Source: Halothiobacillus sp045689735
Lineage (GTDB): Bacteria; Pseudomonadota; Gammaproteobacteria; Halothiobacillales; Halothiobacillaceae
Assembly: GCF_045689735.1 (NCBI RefSeq)
Contig: NZ_CP142685.1
Span: 930,001-994,000 of the forward strand
Length of the DNA stretch: 64,000 bases
Reading direction: 5' to 3'
The translations under genes and the position numbers were made by a program. Within the stretch, counting starts at the first letter, position 1; the number at the start of each line of letters is the position of its first letter. The notes beneath the pieces were generated by a model. That model saw only the letters and a program-made list of their open reading frames with translations, was not told the DNA's origin and did not search any database. Positions 16,336 to 24,873 of the stretch are shown in pieces.

Positions 16336-17610
16336 TCATTCCACCACATATTCGGCACAGGCGGGCCGCGAGAGAAATGCCTGCGGCGAGGCGGTCAGGC
16401 CATAGGCACCGGATTGCAGCACAGCAATCACATCGCCCGCCTGCAAGGGGGGCAGCGCCTGATCCTGACCGAGCACATCCAGCGGGGTACAGAGCGGGCC
16501 GGCCAGATCCACGGTTTCGCTGGCAGCGGTATCCAGATGATCCACGGCGATGAGCGGCCAGTTGCGCCGCAACACCTGACCCAAATTACCCGACAGAGCA
16601 AGGTGGTGATGCAGGCCGCCATCACAGAGCAAAAAAGTTTTGCCGCGTGAGATTTTCCGCTCCACCACGCGGGTGACATACATCCCTGCGGGGGCGACGA
16701 GATAGCGCCCCAGTTCCAGATTCAGATAAATGCCGGGCCAGCGTGCCTGTGCGGCCTCGGTGATCTGCCGTAAAGGCTCGGCCAGCGCCGATAGATCTAG
16801 GGCGCTGTCGTTGGGTTGATAGGGCAGGCCGAAGCCGCCCCCGAGGTTGAGGTGCCGTGGGGCGATCGCGCTGTATTCCGCCAGGGTCTGCATCAGTTCC
16901 CAACCGGCGGATAACGCCTGCGCGAGTGCGGGCGCATGGCGGTTTTGCGAGCCGCTGAACAGATGAAAACCATACCAGTCCAGATGGCTTGCCCAGTCCG
17001 TATCGGTCGATAGCCGCCGGAGCAGGGCGGGAATCTGCTCGCTGTCGATGCCAAAGGGGCGCGCGCCGCCCCCCATTTTCATGCCCGCGCCCTTGAGTTC
17101 AAACGGCGGATTGATGCGCAGACCAATCCGTGCCCGCTGGCCTGTACGAGCCGCCCGCTGGGCGATGCGGTCGAGCTCTGCCGCCGATTCGGCATAAATC
17201 AGCACGCCCTGCGCGATGGCCGCGTCGATCTCATCAATGGATTTGGCCGGGCCCGCGAGGCTTGTGTGGCCAAGTTTTGTCGGCGCGCAGGCGGCAATCC
17301 GGGCGATTTCCTCGGCAGAGGCGGTATCAAAACCATCGATCAGTTCTGCCAGGAAGCGCAATATCTGGGGGTGGGGATTGGCCTTGACGGCGTAGTGCAA
17401 CCGCAGTCCCGGCGGCAGGATGGCGCGCAGGGCGGCAATTTGGGCGGCGATGACCGGCAGGTAATACACATAGGCGGGCGTGTCGGGTCTTGTCTGGCGC
17501 GCGAGCCAGTCGGAAAGCGGCGTTTGCCCGAGCAGCAGTCGGCCTTGGTCAATCCCCCAGGGCGTGTCCTGCCCGAGTGTGGCGTGAAGTTGCTGCCGTC
17601 CGGTTGTCAT
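16336..17610 (-). CDS. PLP-dependent decarboxylase, exosortase A-associated type
   Basis: A 424-residue fold-type III (alanine racemase-like) decarboxylase related to diaminopimelate/ornithine decarboxylases. Seen: the PLP lysine K77 in LHYAVKANPHP; the phosphate loop LNLGGGFGLPY; ELGRYLVAPAG; and the second-subunit cysteine segment LAGPLCTPLDVLG. The pattern fits the subgroup usually found beside exosortase A loci (recall TIGR03099). It overlaps the upstream ligase by 4 nt (ATGA), so the pair is an operon. The substrate is unknown. Alternative: an ordinary LysA-like decarboxylase, less likely given the partner. Confidence 0.8.
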   Translation of the reverse strand: MTTGRQQLHATLGQDTPWGIDQGRLLLGQTPLSDWLARQTRPDTPAYVYYLPVIAAQIAALRAILPPGLRLHYAVKANPHPQILRFLAELIDGFDTASAEEIARIAACAPTKLGHTSLAGPAKSIDEIDAAIAQGVLIYAESAAELDRIAQRAARTGQRARIGLRINPPFELKGAGMKMGGGARPFGIDSEQIPALLRRLSTDTDWASHLDWYGFHLFSGSQNRHAPALAQALSAGWELMQTLAEYSAIAPRHLNLGGGFGLPYQPNDSALDLSALAEPLRQITEAAQARWPGIYLNLELGRYLVAPAGMYVTRVVERKISRGKTFLLCDGGLHHHLALSGNLGQVLRRNWPLIAVDHLDTAASETVDLAGPLCTPLDVLGQDQALPPLQAGDVIAVLQSGAYGLTASPQAFLSRPACAEYVVE

Positions 17611-19160
17611 GGATTCTTTGACTCGTTTTGTGGCGGGAATAATCGTCCACGCGCCGCGCCTCGATCGAGTTTGCCATTGGCCGAGCGCGGCAGATTCGGC
17701 CAGGTCTCGATCCGGTGCGGCCATTGAAACGGCGCGAGTTCAGCTTGCAGAAAGCGCCTGAGCGTGTCACTCGGCACGGATTCGGGGGCGACGACCAGCG
17801 CGATCCGGGCGTTCTCCCCCTCGGTGTAACCGAACGCCAGCGCCTCGATGACGGCAGGATGCCGGGCGGCCGCGGCTTCGATCTCCTCCGGGCTGATGCG
17901 AATCCCCTGCACTTTGATCTGTTCATCGAGTCGCCCGACAAAATACAGCCGTCCAGCCGCATCGCGCCGCACCCGGTCGCCGGAAAACACCACCCGTTCA
18001 TCCAGAGGGTTTGGCCAGCCTGCGGGTGGGGGGCGAAAACGCAGTGCGGTGGCCGCAGGATCCTGCCAGTAACCGGCGGTGACCAGAGCACCGCCTTGTA
18101 CCAGTTCGCCTTCGGCAACCGGCTCCGTCAGTAGCCTGCCGCAGTCATCGACCAGCCCCAGCACGCTAGCAGAAAACGCGGCACCGATGGAATTGGGGAA
18201 GGCATCGGTTTGATCGGGCGGTAAAAAACTCGCGCGAAACGCTTCGGTCAGGCCGTACATCAAAAAAACTTGCGTTTGCGGGCGCGCGGCGCGTAGGGCG
18301 CGCACCGTAGCAACCGGCAGGCTACCGCCGGAATTGGTGATGCGACGGAGCGCCCCAGCCTCCGCCAGCCAGTGTTGCCGCGCCAGAGGAATGAGCAAAC
18401 CGGGCGTGCCTGCCAGGGTTGTGATGCCGCCGTGCAGCAGCGGCGCCTTGAGATCGTTGGACAACAGGTAATCGACCAGCACCACCGCAGCACCCACCCA
18501 CAGCGCGGTGGTGAGCTGCGACAGGCCATAATCAAACGACAGCGGGAGCACGGCGGCTACCCGATCGTCGGGCTGCAGGCCGAGATACCCGCTGACGGCC
18601 GCCGCACCTGCCGCGAGATTGGCGCGTGTGACCATCACGCCCTTCGGTTCCCCCGTGCTGCCGGAAGTAAACAGCAGGGCGGCCAGATCCTGGGCGGCAT
18701 AAGTCGGGTCGGGCGGCAGCGGGGCGTCCCAACGCGGGGGCGCGCTCTCGGTGAACGGGGCATGACTGATGTAGAGGGCGTCCGGCTCGGGATGCGGTAA
18801 ACCGAGCAGTTGGCTATGCACTGCGTCGGTGATCAGCCGCTGCGCCCCGGCGCGCTCCAATAAGCGTCGAACCTGTGCTGGTCTCAGTGCCGGATGCAAA
18901 GGCACCGCCACCAGTCCCATCGCCCAGATTGCCAGCAGCACGACGGCAGTGTTGCTCCGTTTGTTCGCCCACACCACCACGCGGTCACCCGGTTGACAGC
19001 CGGTGGCGGCGAGTGCGCCGCGCCATTGCGCGATGGCTGCGCCGAGATCGGCATAGTTCAGGCTTTCGCCATCGGGGTCGATCAATGCCGGGCGCGACCC
19101 GTGCTGGCGCAGTTGGGCAGCAAGCTGGGTGGAGAAATCGCAATCGGGTAAAGGCAACAT
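17607..19160 (-). CDS. AMP-forming acyl-CoA/amino-acid ligase, exosortase A-associated type
   Basis: A 517-residue ANL-superfamily adenylating enzyme. The P-loop-like core is ALLFTSGSTGEPKGVMVT at residues 161-178. The A5 motif is FLMYGLTEAFRASFLPP, GDRVRRDAAGRLYFVGRLDEQIK is the hinge region, and the C-terminal lysine lies in SANGKLDRGAARG. Together with the coupled PLP decarboxylase it matches the ligase/decarboxylase pair of exosortase A (PEP-CTERM) clusters (recall TIGR03098). No exosortase, EPS gene, carrier protein or PEP-CTERM protein is found in this window. The product of the pair is not known. Confidence 0.8.
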   Translation of the reverse strand: MLPLPDCDFSTQLAAQLRQHGSRPALIDPDGESLNYADLGAAIAQWRGALAATGCQPGDRVVVWANKRSNTAVVLLAIWAMGLVAVPLHPALRPAQVRRLLERAGAQRLITDAVHSQLLGLPHPEPDALYISHAPFTESAPPRWDAPLPPDPTYAAQDLAALLFTSGSTGEPKGVMVTRANLAAGAAAVSGYLGLQPDDRVAAVLPLSFDYGLSQLTTALWVGAAVVLVDYLLSNDLKAPLLHGGITTLAGTPGLLIPLARQHWLAEAGALRRITNSGGSLPVATVRALRAARPQTQVFLMYGLTEAFRASFLPPDQTDAFPNSIGAAFSASVLGLVDDCGRLLTEPVAEGELVQGGALVTAGYWQDPAATALRFRPPPAGWPNPLDERVVFSGDRVRRDAAGRLYFVGRLDEQIKVQGIRISPEEIEAAAARHPAVIEALAFGYTEGENARIALVVAPESVPSDTLRRFLQAELAPFQWPHRIETWPNLPRSANGKLDRGAARGRLFPPQNESKNP

Positions 19161-19187
19161 AGGCTGAAGCGCGGTGCTGCGGGTGCG

Positions 19188-19193
19188 TATAAT
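19188..19193 (+). promoter_or_regulatory. Possible -10 element for aroC
   Basis: A perfect TATAAT in the gap between the divergent ligase and aroC genes, about 64 nt before the chosen aroC start. The -35 position is poor (TGAAGC with a 17-nt spacer), so this is only suggestive. Confidence 0.35.
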
Positions 19194-19256
19194 GAGCGTT
19201 CATTCTAACAGGGTGCCGGTCGAATGCCGGTTTCCCTCTCACCCGTGGCGAGCGCG

Positions 19257-20354
19257 ATGTCTGGCAATACATTTGGCAAACTGTTTACTGTGACCACTTT
19301 TGGCGAATCCCATGGCCCCGCCCTCGGCGCGATCGTCGATGGCTGCCCGCCGGGAATCGCGCTGTGCGAAGCCGATTTGCAGCACGATCTCGACCGGCGC
19401 AAGCCCGGCACCTCGCGGCACACCACGCAGCGGCGGGAAGACGACCTCGTCCGCATTCTCTCCGGCGTATTCGAAGGCAAAACCACGGGCACGCCGATTG
19501 GCCTGGTGATCGAAAACACCGATCAGCGCTCGAAGGATTACAGCAAGATTGCCGACCAGTTCCGTCCCGGCCATGCGGATTACACCTATCTGCAAAAATA
19601 CGGCATCCGCGATTATCGGGGCGGCGGGCGTTCGTCGGCGCGGGAAACCGCCATGCGCGTGGCGGCGGGTGCGATTGCCCGCAAGGTGCTGCGCGATCTG
19701 TTCGGCGTGCGGATTCAAGGCCATTTGAGCCAGTTGGGACCGATCAAGCCGACGGCGTTCGATGAATCGGTGATCGAAACCAACCCGTTTTTCTGGCCGA
19801 ATGCCGAGCAGGTGCCGGGGCTGGAAGATTTCATGGATGATCTGCGCAAGTCGGGCGACTCGGTGGGCGCCAAGGTGACCGTGGTGGCCAAGGGCTGCCC
19901 GCCGGGCTGGGGCGAGCCGGTGTTTGATCGCTTGGATGCGGATCTGGCGCATGCCTTGATGAGCATCAATGCGGTCAAGGGTGTGGAAATCGGCTCGGGG
20001 TTCGCCTGCGTCGCGGCGCGCGGCACGGAGTTTCGTGACGAAATCACCCCGGAAGGCTTTCTGAGCAATCATGCGGGCGGCATTCTCGGCGGGATTTCCA
20101 GCGGGCAGGACATCGTCGCGCATCTTGCGCTCAAACCGACTTCCAGCATCCGCTTGCCTGGGCAGAGTGTGGATGTCACGGGCGCGGCGGCGGAGGTCAT
20201 CACCACCGGGCGTCACGATCCCTGCGTGGGTATTCGTGCCACACCGATTGCCGAGGCGATGATGGCGCTGACCTTGCTCGACCATGCCCTGCGCCATCGC
20301 GGGCAGTGCGGGCATGTGGTGCCCCCCGCGCCGATTCTGCCCGCGCAGCGCTGA
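19257..20354 (+). CDS. aroC: Chorismate synthase
   Basis: Converts EPSP to chorismate using reduced FMN, the last step of the shikimate pathway. Signature segments: GNTFGKLFTVTTFGESHG at the N-terminus; DLDRRKPGTSRHTTQRREDD; DYRGGGRSSARETA; and GGIxGGISSGQ-type GGILGGISSGQD. ATG 19257 gives 365 residues, the normal length, with the conserved MSGNTFG start. An in-frame ATG at 19224 would add 11 residues. Confidence 0.96.
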   Translation: MSGNTFGKLFTVTTFGESHGPALGAIVDGCPPGIALCEADLQHDLDRRKPGTSRHTTQRREDDLVRILSGVFEGKTTGTPIGLVIENTDQRSKDYSKIADQFRPGHADYTYLQKYGIRDYRGGGRSSARETAMRVAAGAIARKVLRDLFGVRIQGHLSQLGPIKPTAFDESVIETNPFFWPNAEQVPGLEDFMDDLRKSGDSVGAKVTVVAKGCPPGWGEPVFDRLDADLAHALMSINAVKGVEIGSGFACVAARGTEFRDEITPEGFLSNHAGGILGGISSGQDIVAHLALKPTSSIRLPGQSVDVTGAAAEVITTGRHDPCVGIRATPIAEAMMALTLLDHALRHRGQCGHVVPPAPILPAQR

Positions 20355-20369
20355 TCGCGGATCGGTGCC

Positions 20370-21551
20370 ATGCGCGCCATCCTGTTCGTTTATTTCTTGA
20401 GTTTCGGCATTTTTCTGCCGTATTTCAGCCCGTTTCTGGTGGAACAGGGCTTTTCCTCGGCTGCGGTCGGCGCGCTGCTCTCGGCGGTGATGTTCGCCAA
20501 GGTCATCGGCCCCCTGCTGCTCGGCTGGTGGGTTGATTATTGCGGCCAGATTCTGCCCACGCTGCGGACTTCGGCCTTGCTGTCCGCCTTGCTGTGCCTG
20601 GCCATCGGCGGGCTCATGCTCGGCCACGCGCCCTTGCTCGGGTGGTTCGGATTGCTGCTGGCGTTTGGCCTAGTTTGGCAGCCGATGCTCTCGCAACTGG
20701 ATGTACTGACCCTGCGCCGGGTGGGGGAAGACAGTCATGAATATTCCGCCATCCGTGCCTGGGGTTCGATCGGGTTCATCGTCTCGTCGGTCGGATTGGG
20801 CTGGGCGCTGGATTTTTGGCCGACGGGGCGAAGCCTGCTGGTCTTGCTGGGTATCAGCCTGTCCCTGCTGCTCCTGGTCTGGCTGTTGTGGCGCACACCC
20901 GAGCCTTCTGTGCGTGCGATTGAAACATCAAACAAAACGCCGCTGTGGCCAGTGTTGCTCCGGCGCCCGATGCTCAGCTTCCTGACCCTGCAATTTTTGG
21001 TGAATGTCGCCCACGGGGTGTACTACGCTTTTTATTCGGTTTATCTCGGCGCAAACGGTTATACCCCGGGGGTGATCGGCCTGCTGTGGGCGCTGGGGGT
21101 GGTGGCGGAAATCGCCTTGTTTTTTGTTTTGCCTCACTTTTTACGGCGCGTTGCCTTGAGTGCTCTGTTTTTTCTGGCGCTGGCGTTGATGTCGCTGCGG
21201 TGGCTGATGATTGGCTTTGGTGTGGAATCCTTGGCCGTTCTGTTGAGCGCGCAACTGCTGCATGCGGCGAGCTTCGGCTTGACGCATGCCGTTGGCGTTA
21301 CCGTGATGCATCAGGAATTTAGCGGCAGTTTGCAGGCGCGCGGGCAGGCGGTGTACTCCGGCTTGAGTTATGGCGGCGGTGCCGCGCTCGGCCTGCTGTT
21401 GGCCGGCGGGCTGTGGTCGGCGGTGGGTGCGGCGGCATCTTTTGCCGTGATGGCGGGCATTTCTTTGCTGGCATTCGGGTTCTGGTGGCAGAGTCGCGCG
21501 ATGATGGATCGACGATCCCCGGTGAATCTGCCCCTCGCGGAGGGCGTTTGA
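20370..21551 (+). CDS. MFS transporter (HcaT-like)
   Basis: A 393-residue 12-helix major facilitator. The N-terminal FLSFGIFLPYFSPFLVEQGFS and the loop AIRAWGSIGFIVSSVGLGW resemble the HcaT/PPP-type MFS_1-like group, which includes the E. coli phenylpropionate permease. A cytoplasmic loop sits in the middle (TPEPSVRAIETSNKTP). The substrate cannot be deduced: no aromatic-degradation genes are near. It follows aroC by 15 nt and its stop overlaps the next start by one base. Confidence 0.8.
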   Translation: MRAILFVYFLSFGIFLPYFSPFLVEQGFSSAAVGALLSAVMFAKVIGPLLLGWWVDYCGQILPTLRTSALLSALLCLAIGGLMLGHAPLLGWFGLLLAFGLVWQPMLSQLDVLTLRRVGEDSHEYSAIRAWGSIGFIVSSVGLGWALDFWPTGRSLLVLLGISLSLLLLVWLLWRTPEPSVRAIETSNKTPLWPVLLRRPMLSFLTLQFLVNVAHGVYYAFYSVYLGANGYTPGVIGLLWALGVVAEIALFFVLPHFLRRVALSALFFLALALMSLRWLMIGFGVESLAVLLSAQLLHAASFGLTHAVGVTVMHQEFSGSLQARGQAVYSGLSYGGGAALGLLLAGGLWSAVGAAASFAVMAGISLLAFGFWWQSRAMMDRRSPVNLPLAEGV

Positions 21552-22372
21552 TGGCGGTCTTGCAGCATTGGACTCCGGTGAGTACGCGGCGGACGGACTG
21601 GTATCAAACCCCCGTTGGCCGGCTGATCGGCAAGGAACTCGCGGATCTCATCACCCGCTTGGCCGATGACGCATTTGGCTACCAAGCCTTGACGATTGGC
21701 GCGGTGTTGCCCGAGCCGCCCGCCTTGCGGATTCGCCAGCACAGCCAACTGGCTGCGACGCGTGCCGAATTGGCGCCCTGGGTTGGTGCGCGGGTTCAGG
21801 TGGAATTCGAGGCACTGCCGATTGCCAGCGAATCGGTGGATTTGCTGATTGCCCTGCATGTGCTCGAATCCCACCGCGATCCGCATGACATCATGCGTGA
21901 ACTGGATCGGATACTGCGTCCGGAAGGGCGGATGCTGATTGTGGGCATCAACCCGCTGAGCCTGTGGCATCTGGCCTCGCGGCTGCGCCCGGAGTCGGCG
22001 CTGGCCGGTTCCCATCATGCGCCGTGGCGGGTCGTGGACTGGCTCAAACTGTTGGGCTATGCCATTCACGGGGTGCATCACTGGGGCGGGGTCTGTCCAA
22101 CCAGCCGCCCGGGGGTGTATGAAAAAACTGCGGCCTGGCGGCGCGTTAGCGGGCGCGGCTTGGGTATCATGCACGGGTTTTATGTGATTGATGCGGTGCG
22201 GCGGGTAAGCACCCCAACGACCTTGCGACCGGCTTTCGCCTTGCCGTCGCTCCTGAGCCGCCCGGCACCCGTGACCCCGGGTGCAGCTTCGACGGTACCG
22301 TTGCTGCCGAGCCCGTCAAATCGTGGCAGCAAAACGGTTGAAGGTTTAGGGCGAGAGGAATCGACCGTATGA
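21551..22372 (+). CDS. SAM-dependent methyltransferase (YafS-like)
   Basis: A 273-residue class I methyltransferase. The core is degenerate at the glycine-rich motif but retains LPIASESVDLLIALHVLESHRDPHDIMRELDRILRPEGRMLIVGINP, typical of the Methyltransf_11 fold and of YafS. The N-terminal WYQTPVGRLIGKEL is also characteristic. In many gammaproteobacteria this gene precedes rnhA and dnaQ, exactly as here. It overlaps the MFS stop by one base and rnhA by 4 nt. The substrate is unknown. The Pro/Ser-rich tail (about residues 230-273) looks disordered. Confidence 0.8.
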   Translation: MAVLQHWTPVSTRRTDWYQTPVGRLIGKELADLITRLADDAFGYQALTIGAVLPEPPALRIRQHSQLAATRAELAPWVGARVQVEFEALPIASESVDLLIALHVLESHRDPHDIMRELDRILRPEGRMLIVGINPLSLWHLASRLRPESALAGSHHAPWRVVDWLKLLGYAIHGVHHWGGVCPTSRPGVYEKTAAWRRVSGRGLGIMHGFYVIDAVRRVSTPTTLRPAFALPSLLSRPAPVTPGAASTVPLLPSPSNRGSKTVEGLGREESTV

Positions 22373-22806
22373 CTGAGCCTCAGGAAGTGTATGCCTGGAC
22401 TGATGGTGCCTGTAAAGGGAACCCAGGTCCCGGGGGCTGGGGCGTCCTGCTGCGCTACGGCGCCCACGAAAAAACCCTGTGCGGCGGTGAAAAGTACACC
22501 ACCAACAACCGGATGGAATTGCTGGCCGCCATTACGGCGCTGGAGTCCCTGAGTCGCCCCTGTCGCGTGCATCTGACCACGGATTCGCAATATGTCCGGC
22601 AGGGTATGCTCGAATGGCTGCCGAACTGGCGTCGGCGCCAGTGGCGCAAGGCGGATGGCCAGCCGGTCAAAAATGCGGATTTATGGCAGCGGCTCGATCA
22701 GGCGGCGGCGCGGCATGAGGTGCACTGGCACTGGATCAAAGGCCACGCCGGTCATGCGGAAAACGAACGGGCGGATGCGCTTGCCAATCAGGGGATTCCT
22801 GACTGA
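22369..22806 (+). CDS. rnhA: Ribonuclease HI
   Basis: Degrades the RNA strand of RNA:DNA hybrids. All four catalytic carboxylates are present (D12 in WTDGACKGNPGPGGWG, E50 in NRMELLA, D72 in LTTDSQYV, D136 in ERADALAN), as is the loop histidine in KGHAGHAENERAD. 145 residues. It is translationally coupled to the methyltransferase by an ATGA overlap. Confidence 0.97.
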   Translation: MTEPQEVYAWTDGACKGNPGPGGWGVLLRYGAHEKTLCGGEKYTTNNRMELLAAITALESLSRPCRVHLTTDSQYVRQGMLEWLPNWRRRQWRKADGQPVKNADLWQRLDQAAARHEVHWHWIKGHAGHAENERADALANQGIPD

Positions 22807-22827
22807 ATTCATCCTGTGCCGATGGGC

Positions 22828-22905
22828 ACCTCGAAAAACCGTTGCGTGCTGACGCCAGCTTTACGCGAAGCGGACGAAGTCCGCGTTCAGTAGGTTTTTC
22901 GAGGT
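22828..22905. repeat. 78-bp element with 13-bp perfect terminal inverted repeats
   Basis: ACCTCGAAAAACC (22828-22840) is repeated inverted as GGTTTTTCGAGGT (22893-22905). Inside, GCGGAC-GAA-GTCCGC forms a second hairpin, and CTGACGC/GCGTTCAG can extend the outer stem. It fills most of the rnhA-dnaQ gap. It could be a very small MITE-like element or a structured RNA/terminator. There is no T-run on the plus side. Confidence 0.6.
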
Positions 22906-22938
22906 TCCCCAATATGAATTTTCTGGAGGATTAAGCAG

Positions 22939-23640
22939 ATGCGACAAATCGTGCTGGATACCGAGACGACGGGGATGCCGGTAGCGGAAGGGCATCGCAT
23001 CATCGAAATCGGTGCCGTGGAGCTGATCAACCGGCGACCAACCGGGGTGACTTTTCATCATTATCTGAACCCCGAACGGTTGATTGATGCCGGGGCAACG
23101 GCCGTGCACGGCATTACCGATGATGATGTGCGGGATCAGCCCCGCTTTGCCGATATCGTGGATGAATTCACCGCCTTTATCGAAGGGGTCGAGGTGATTG
23201 CGCACAATGCCGCGTTCGATGTGGAGTTTCTCGATGCCGAGTTGGCGCGGATTCCCGGCACGCGGCCAATGGCAGAGATCGCCGCCCAGATCACCGATTC
23301 CCTAGCGATCGCGCGCGTAAAACACCCGGGGCAGCGCAACAGTCTTGATGCCCTGTGTCGGCGGTATGACATCGACAACAGCGCGCGCACCAAGCACGGC
23401 GCCTTGCTCGATGCGGAAATTCTGGCCGATGTGTATCTGGTGATGACCGGCGGTCAGCGGGTATTGGCGTTCGACAGCAGCCAGCATGGGGCGCATCTGC
23501 CGGGGGCGGAAATTCGACGCCTGCCGCCGCGATCACACCGGCTCATGGTCATCGGGCCTGATGAATCTGCGCGGGCCGCGCATGAAGAATGGCTCAAACG
23601 CCTGGGCAAGGAGGGTCAGCCGGCCGCCTGGCCTGTGTGA
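22939..23640 (+). CDS. dnaQ: DNA polymerase III epsilon subunit
   Basis: 3'-5' proofreading exonuclease of the replicative polymerase. DEDDh motifs: DTETTG near residue 7; the second aspartate in AHNAAFDVEFLDAEL; and HGALLDAEILADVYL with the catalytic histidine/aspartate. The C-terminal region after about residue 185 (polymerase-alpha binding) is present. GGAGG lies upstream of the ATG. 233 residues is normal. The rnhA/dnaQ adjacency is a conserved gammaproteobacterial arrangement. Confidence 0.96.
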   Translation: MRQIVLDTETTGMPVAEGHRIIEIGAVELINRRPTGVTFHHYLNPERLIDAGATAVHGITDDDVRDQPRFADIVDEFTAFIEGVEVIAHNAAFDVEFLDAELARIPGTRPMAEIAAQITDSLAIARVKHPGQRNSLDALCRRYDIDNSARTKHGALLDAEILADVYLVMTGGQRVLAFDSSQHGAHLPGAEIRRLPPRSHRLMVIGPDESARAAHEEWLKRLGKEGQPAAWPV

Positions 23641-23734
23641 GCGTGTGGGCGCGCTGCTGGTCAGTGCGCTGTGTCGGATATATCATTGTTCGCTTATTTT
23701 TAGGTCTTGAAGTGTTGCAAGGGGGGCGGAGCAC

Positions 23735-24316
23735 ATGACGGAATATGTCCTGATTTTGGTCAGCACCGTACTGGTCAACAACTTCGTGCTGGTGAAGTTT
23801 CTCGGCTTGTGCCCGTTTTTTGGGGTCTCCAAAAAAATTGAAACCGCCATCGGCATGTCGATGGCCACCACCTTCGTGCTCACGCTCTCTGCCATCGCCA
23901 GCTATTTGACAGAAGCCTATATTTTGGAACCGCTGGGCTTGTCTTACCTGCGCACCATCATGTTCATCGTGGTGATCGCCGTGGTGGTCAATTTCACCGA
24001 AATGGTCGTCCGCAAGACGAGTCCGCTGCTCCACAATGTGCTTGGTATCTATCTGCCCTTGATTACCACCAACTGCGCGGTCTTGGGGGTTGCCTTGCTG
24101 AATGTGCAGCAAGCCCATGATTTTGTGGAATCTGCCCTGTATGGTTTCGGCGCCTCGATCGGGTTTTCGATGGTGTTGATTCTGTTTTCCGCCTTGCGGG
24201 AACGCATTCAGGTGGCCGAGGTGCCCGCGGCGTTTGAAGGTGTGCCGATTGCGCTGATTACTGCCGGTTTGATGGCGCTGGGCTTCATGGGCTTTGCCGG
24301 TATGGTGAAAATCTGA
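23735..24316 (+). CDS. rnfA: Electron transport complex subunit RnfA
   Basis: A 193-residue, six-helix membrane subunit of the Rnf/Rsx complex, which links ferredoxin and NAD redox to ion movement or reduces SoxR. Family sequence NNFVLVKFLGLCPFFGVSKKIETAIGMS and ITTNCAVLGVALLN are plain. It begins a six-gene run (A-B-C-D-G-E) with overlaps throughout. GGGGGCGGAG precedes the start. Confidence 0.96.
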   Translation: MTEYVLILVSTVLVNNFVLVKFLGLCPFFGVSKKIETAIGMSMATTFVLTLSAIASYLTEAYILEPLGLSYLRTIMFIVVIAVVVNFTEMVVRKTSPLLHNVLGIYLPLITTNCAVLGVALLNVQQAHDFVESALYGFGASIGFSMVLILFSALRERIQVAEVPAAFEGVPIALITAGLMALGFMGFAGMVKI

Positions 24317-24873
24317 TGTGGTTGGCCATGGCCGTCGCGTTGTTGCTTGCCTTCAGCTTTGGCCTGTTGCTGAGCGTCGCTGCGCAGTGGTTTCATGTGG
24401 AAGGCAATCCGCTGGCGGAAAAAATCGACGCCATCCTGCCGCAAACTCAATGCGGCCAATGTGGCTATGCGGGCTGCGCGCCTTATGCCGAGGCCATTGC
24501 GACGGGGGCGGCGGACATCAACCGCTGTCCCCCCGGCGGCGAGGCGACCATCAAAAAGCTGGCGGATTTGCTGGGGGTGGAAGCCAAACCCTTGAATGCC
24601 GAGGTTGATGCAGCCAAGAGCATTCCCCGGCTGGCGGTGATCGATGAGGCAGTCTGTATCGGTTGCACCAAGTGCATTCAAGCCTGCCCGGTCGATGCCA
24701 TCCTGGGTGCGGCCAAACAAATGCACACGGTGATTGCGTCCGAATGCACCGGCTGCGAGTTGTGTGTCGCACCCTGCCCGGTCGATTGTATTGCGATGGT
24801 GCCCGTGGTTGCGGGGATCGATGACTTCCGCTTCCCATACCCGGCGGCGACACGGGAACTGGCGCATGCCTGA
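24316..24873 (+). CDS. rnfB: Electron transport complex subunit RnfB
   Basis: A 185-residue iron-sulfur subunit. An N-terminal anchor helix (MWLAMAVALLLAFSFGLLLSVA) precedes the 4Fe-4S domain CGQCGYAGCAPYAEAIA and two ferredoxin-type clusters, CIGCTKCIQACPVDAI and CTGCELCVAPCPVDCI. It overlaps rnfA by one base and rnfC by 8 nt. Confidence 0.96.
   Translation: MWLAMAVALLLAFSFGLLLSVAAQWFHVEGNPLAEKIDAILPQTQCGQCGYAGCAPYAEAIATGAADINRCPPGGEATIKKLADLLGVEAKPLNAEVDAAKSIPRLAVIDEAVCIGCTKCIQACPVDAILGAAKQMHTVIASECTGCELCVAPCPVDCIAMVPVVAGIDDFRFPYPAATRELAHA

Noticed and set aside
19239..20627. 462-codon minus-strand ORF opposite aroC
   Set aside because: Antisense shadow of chorismate synthase; no motif.
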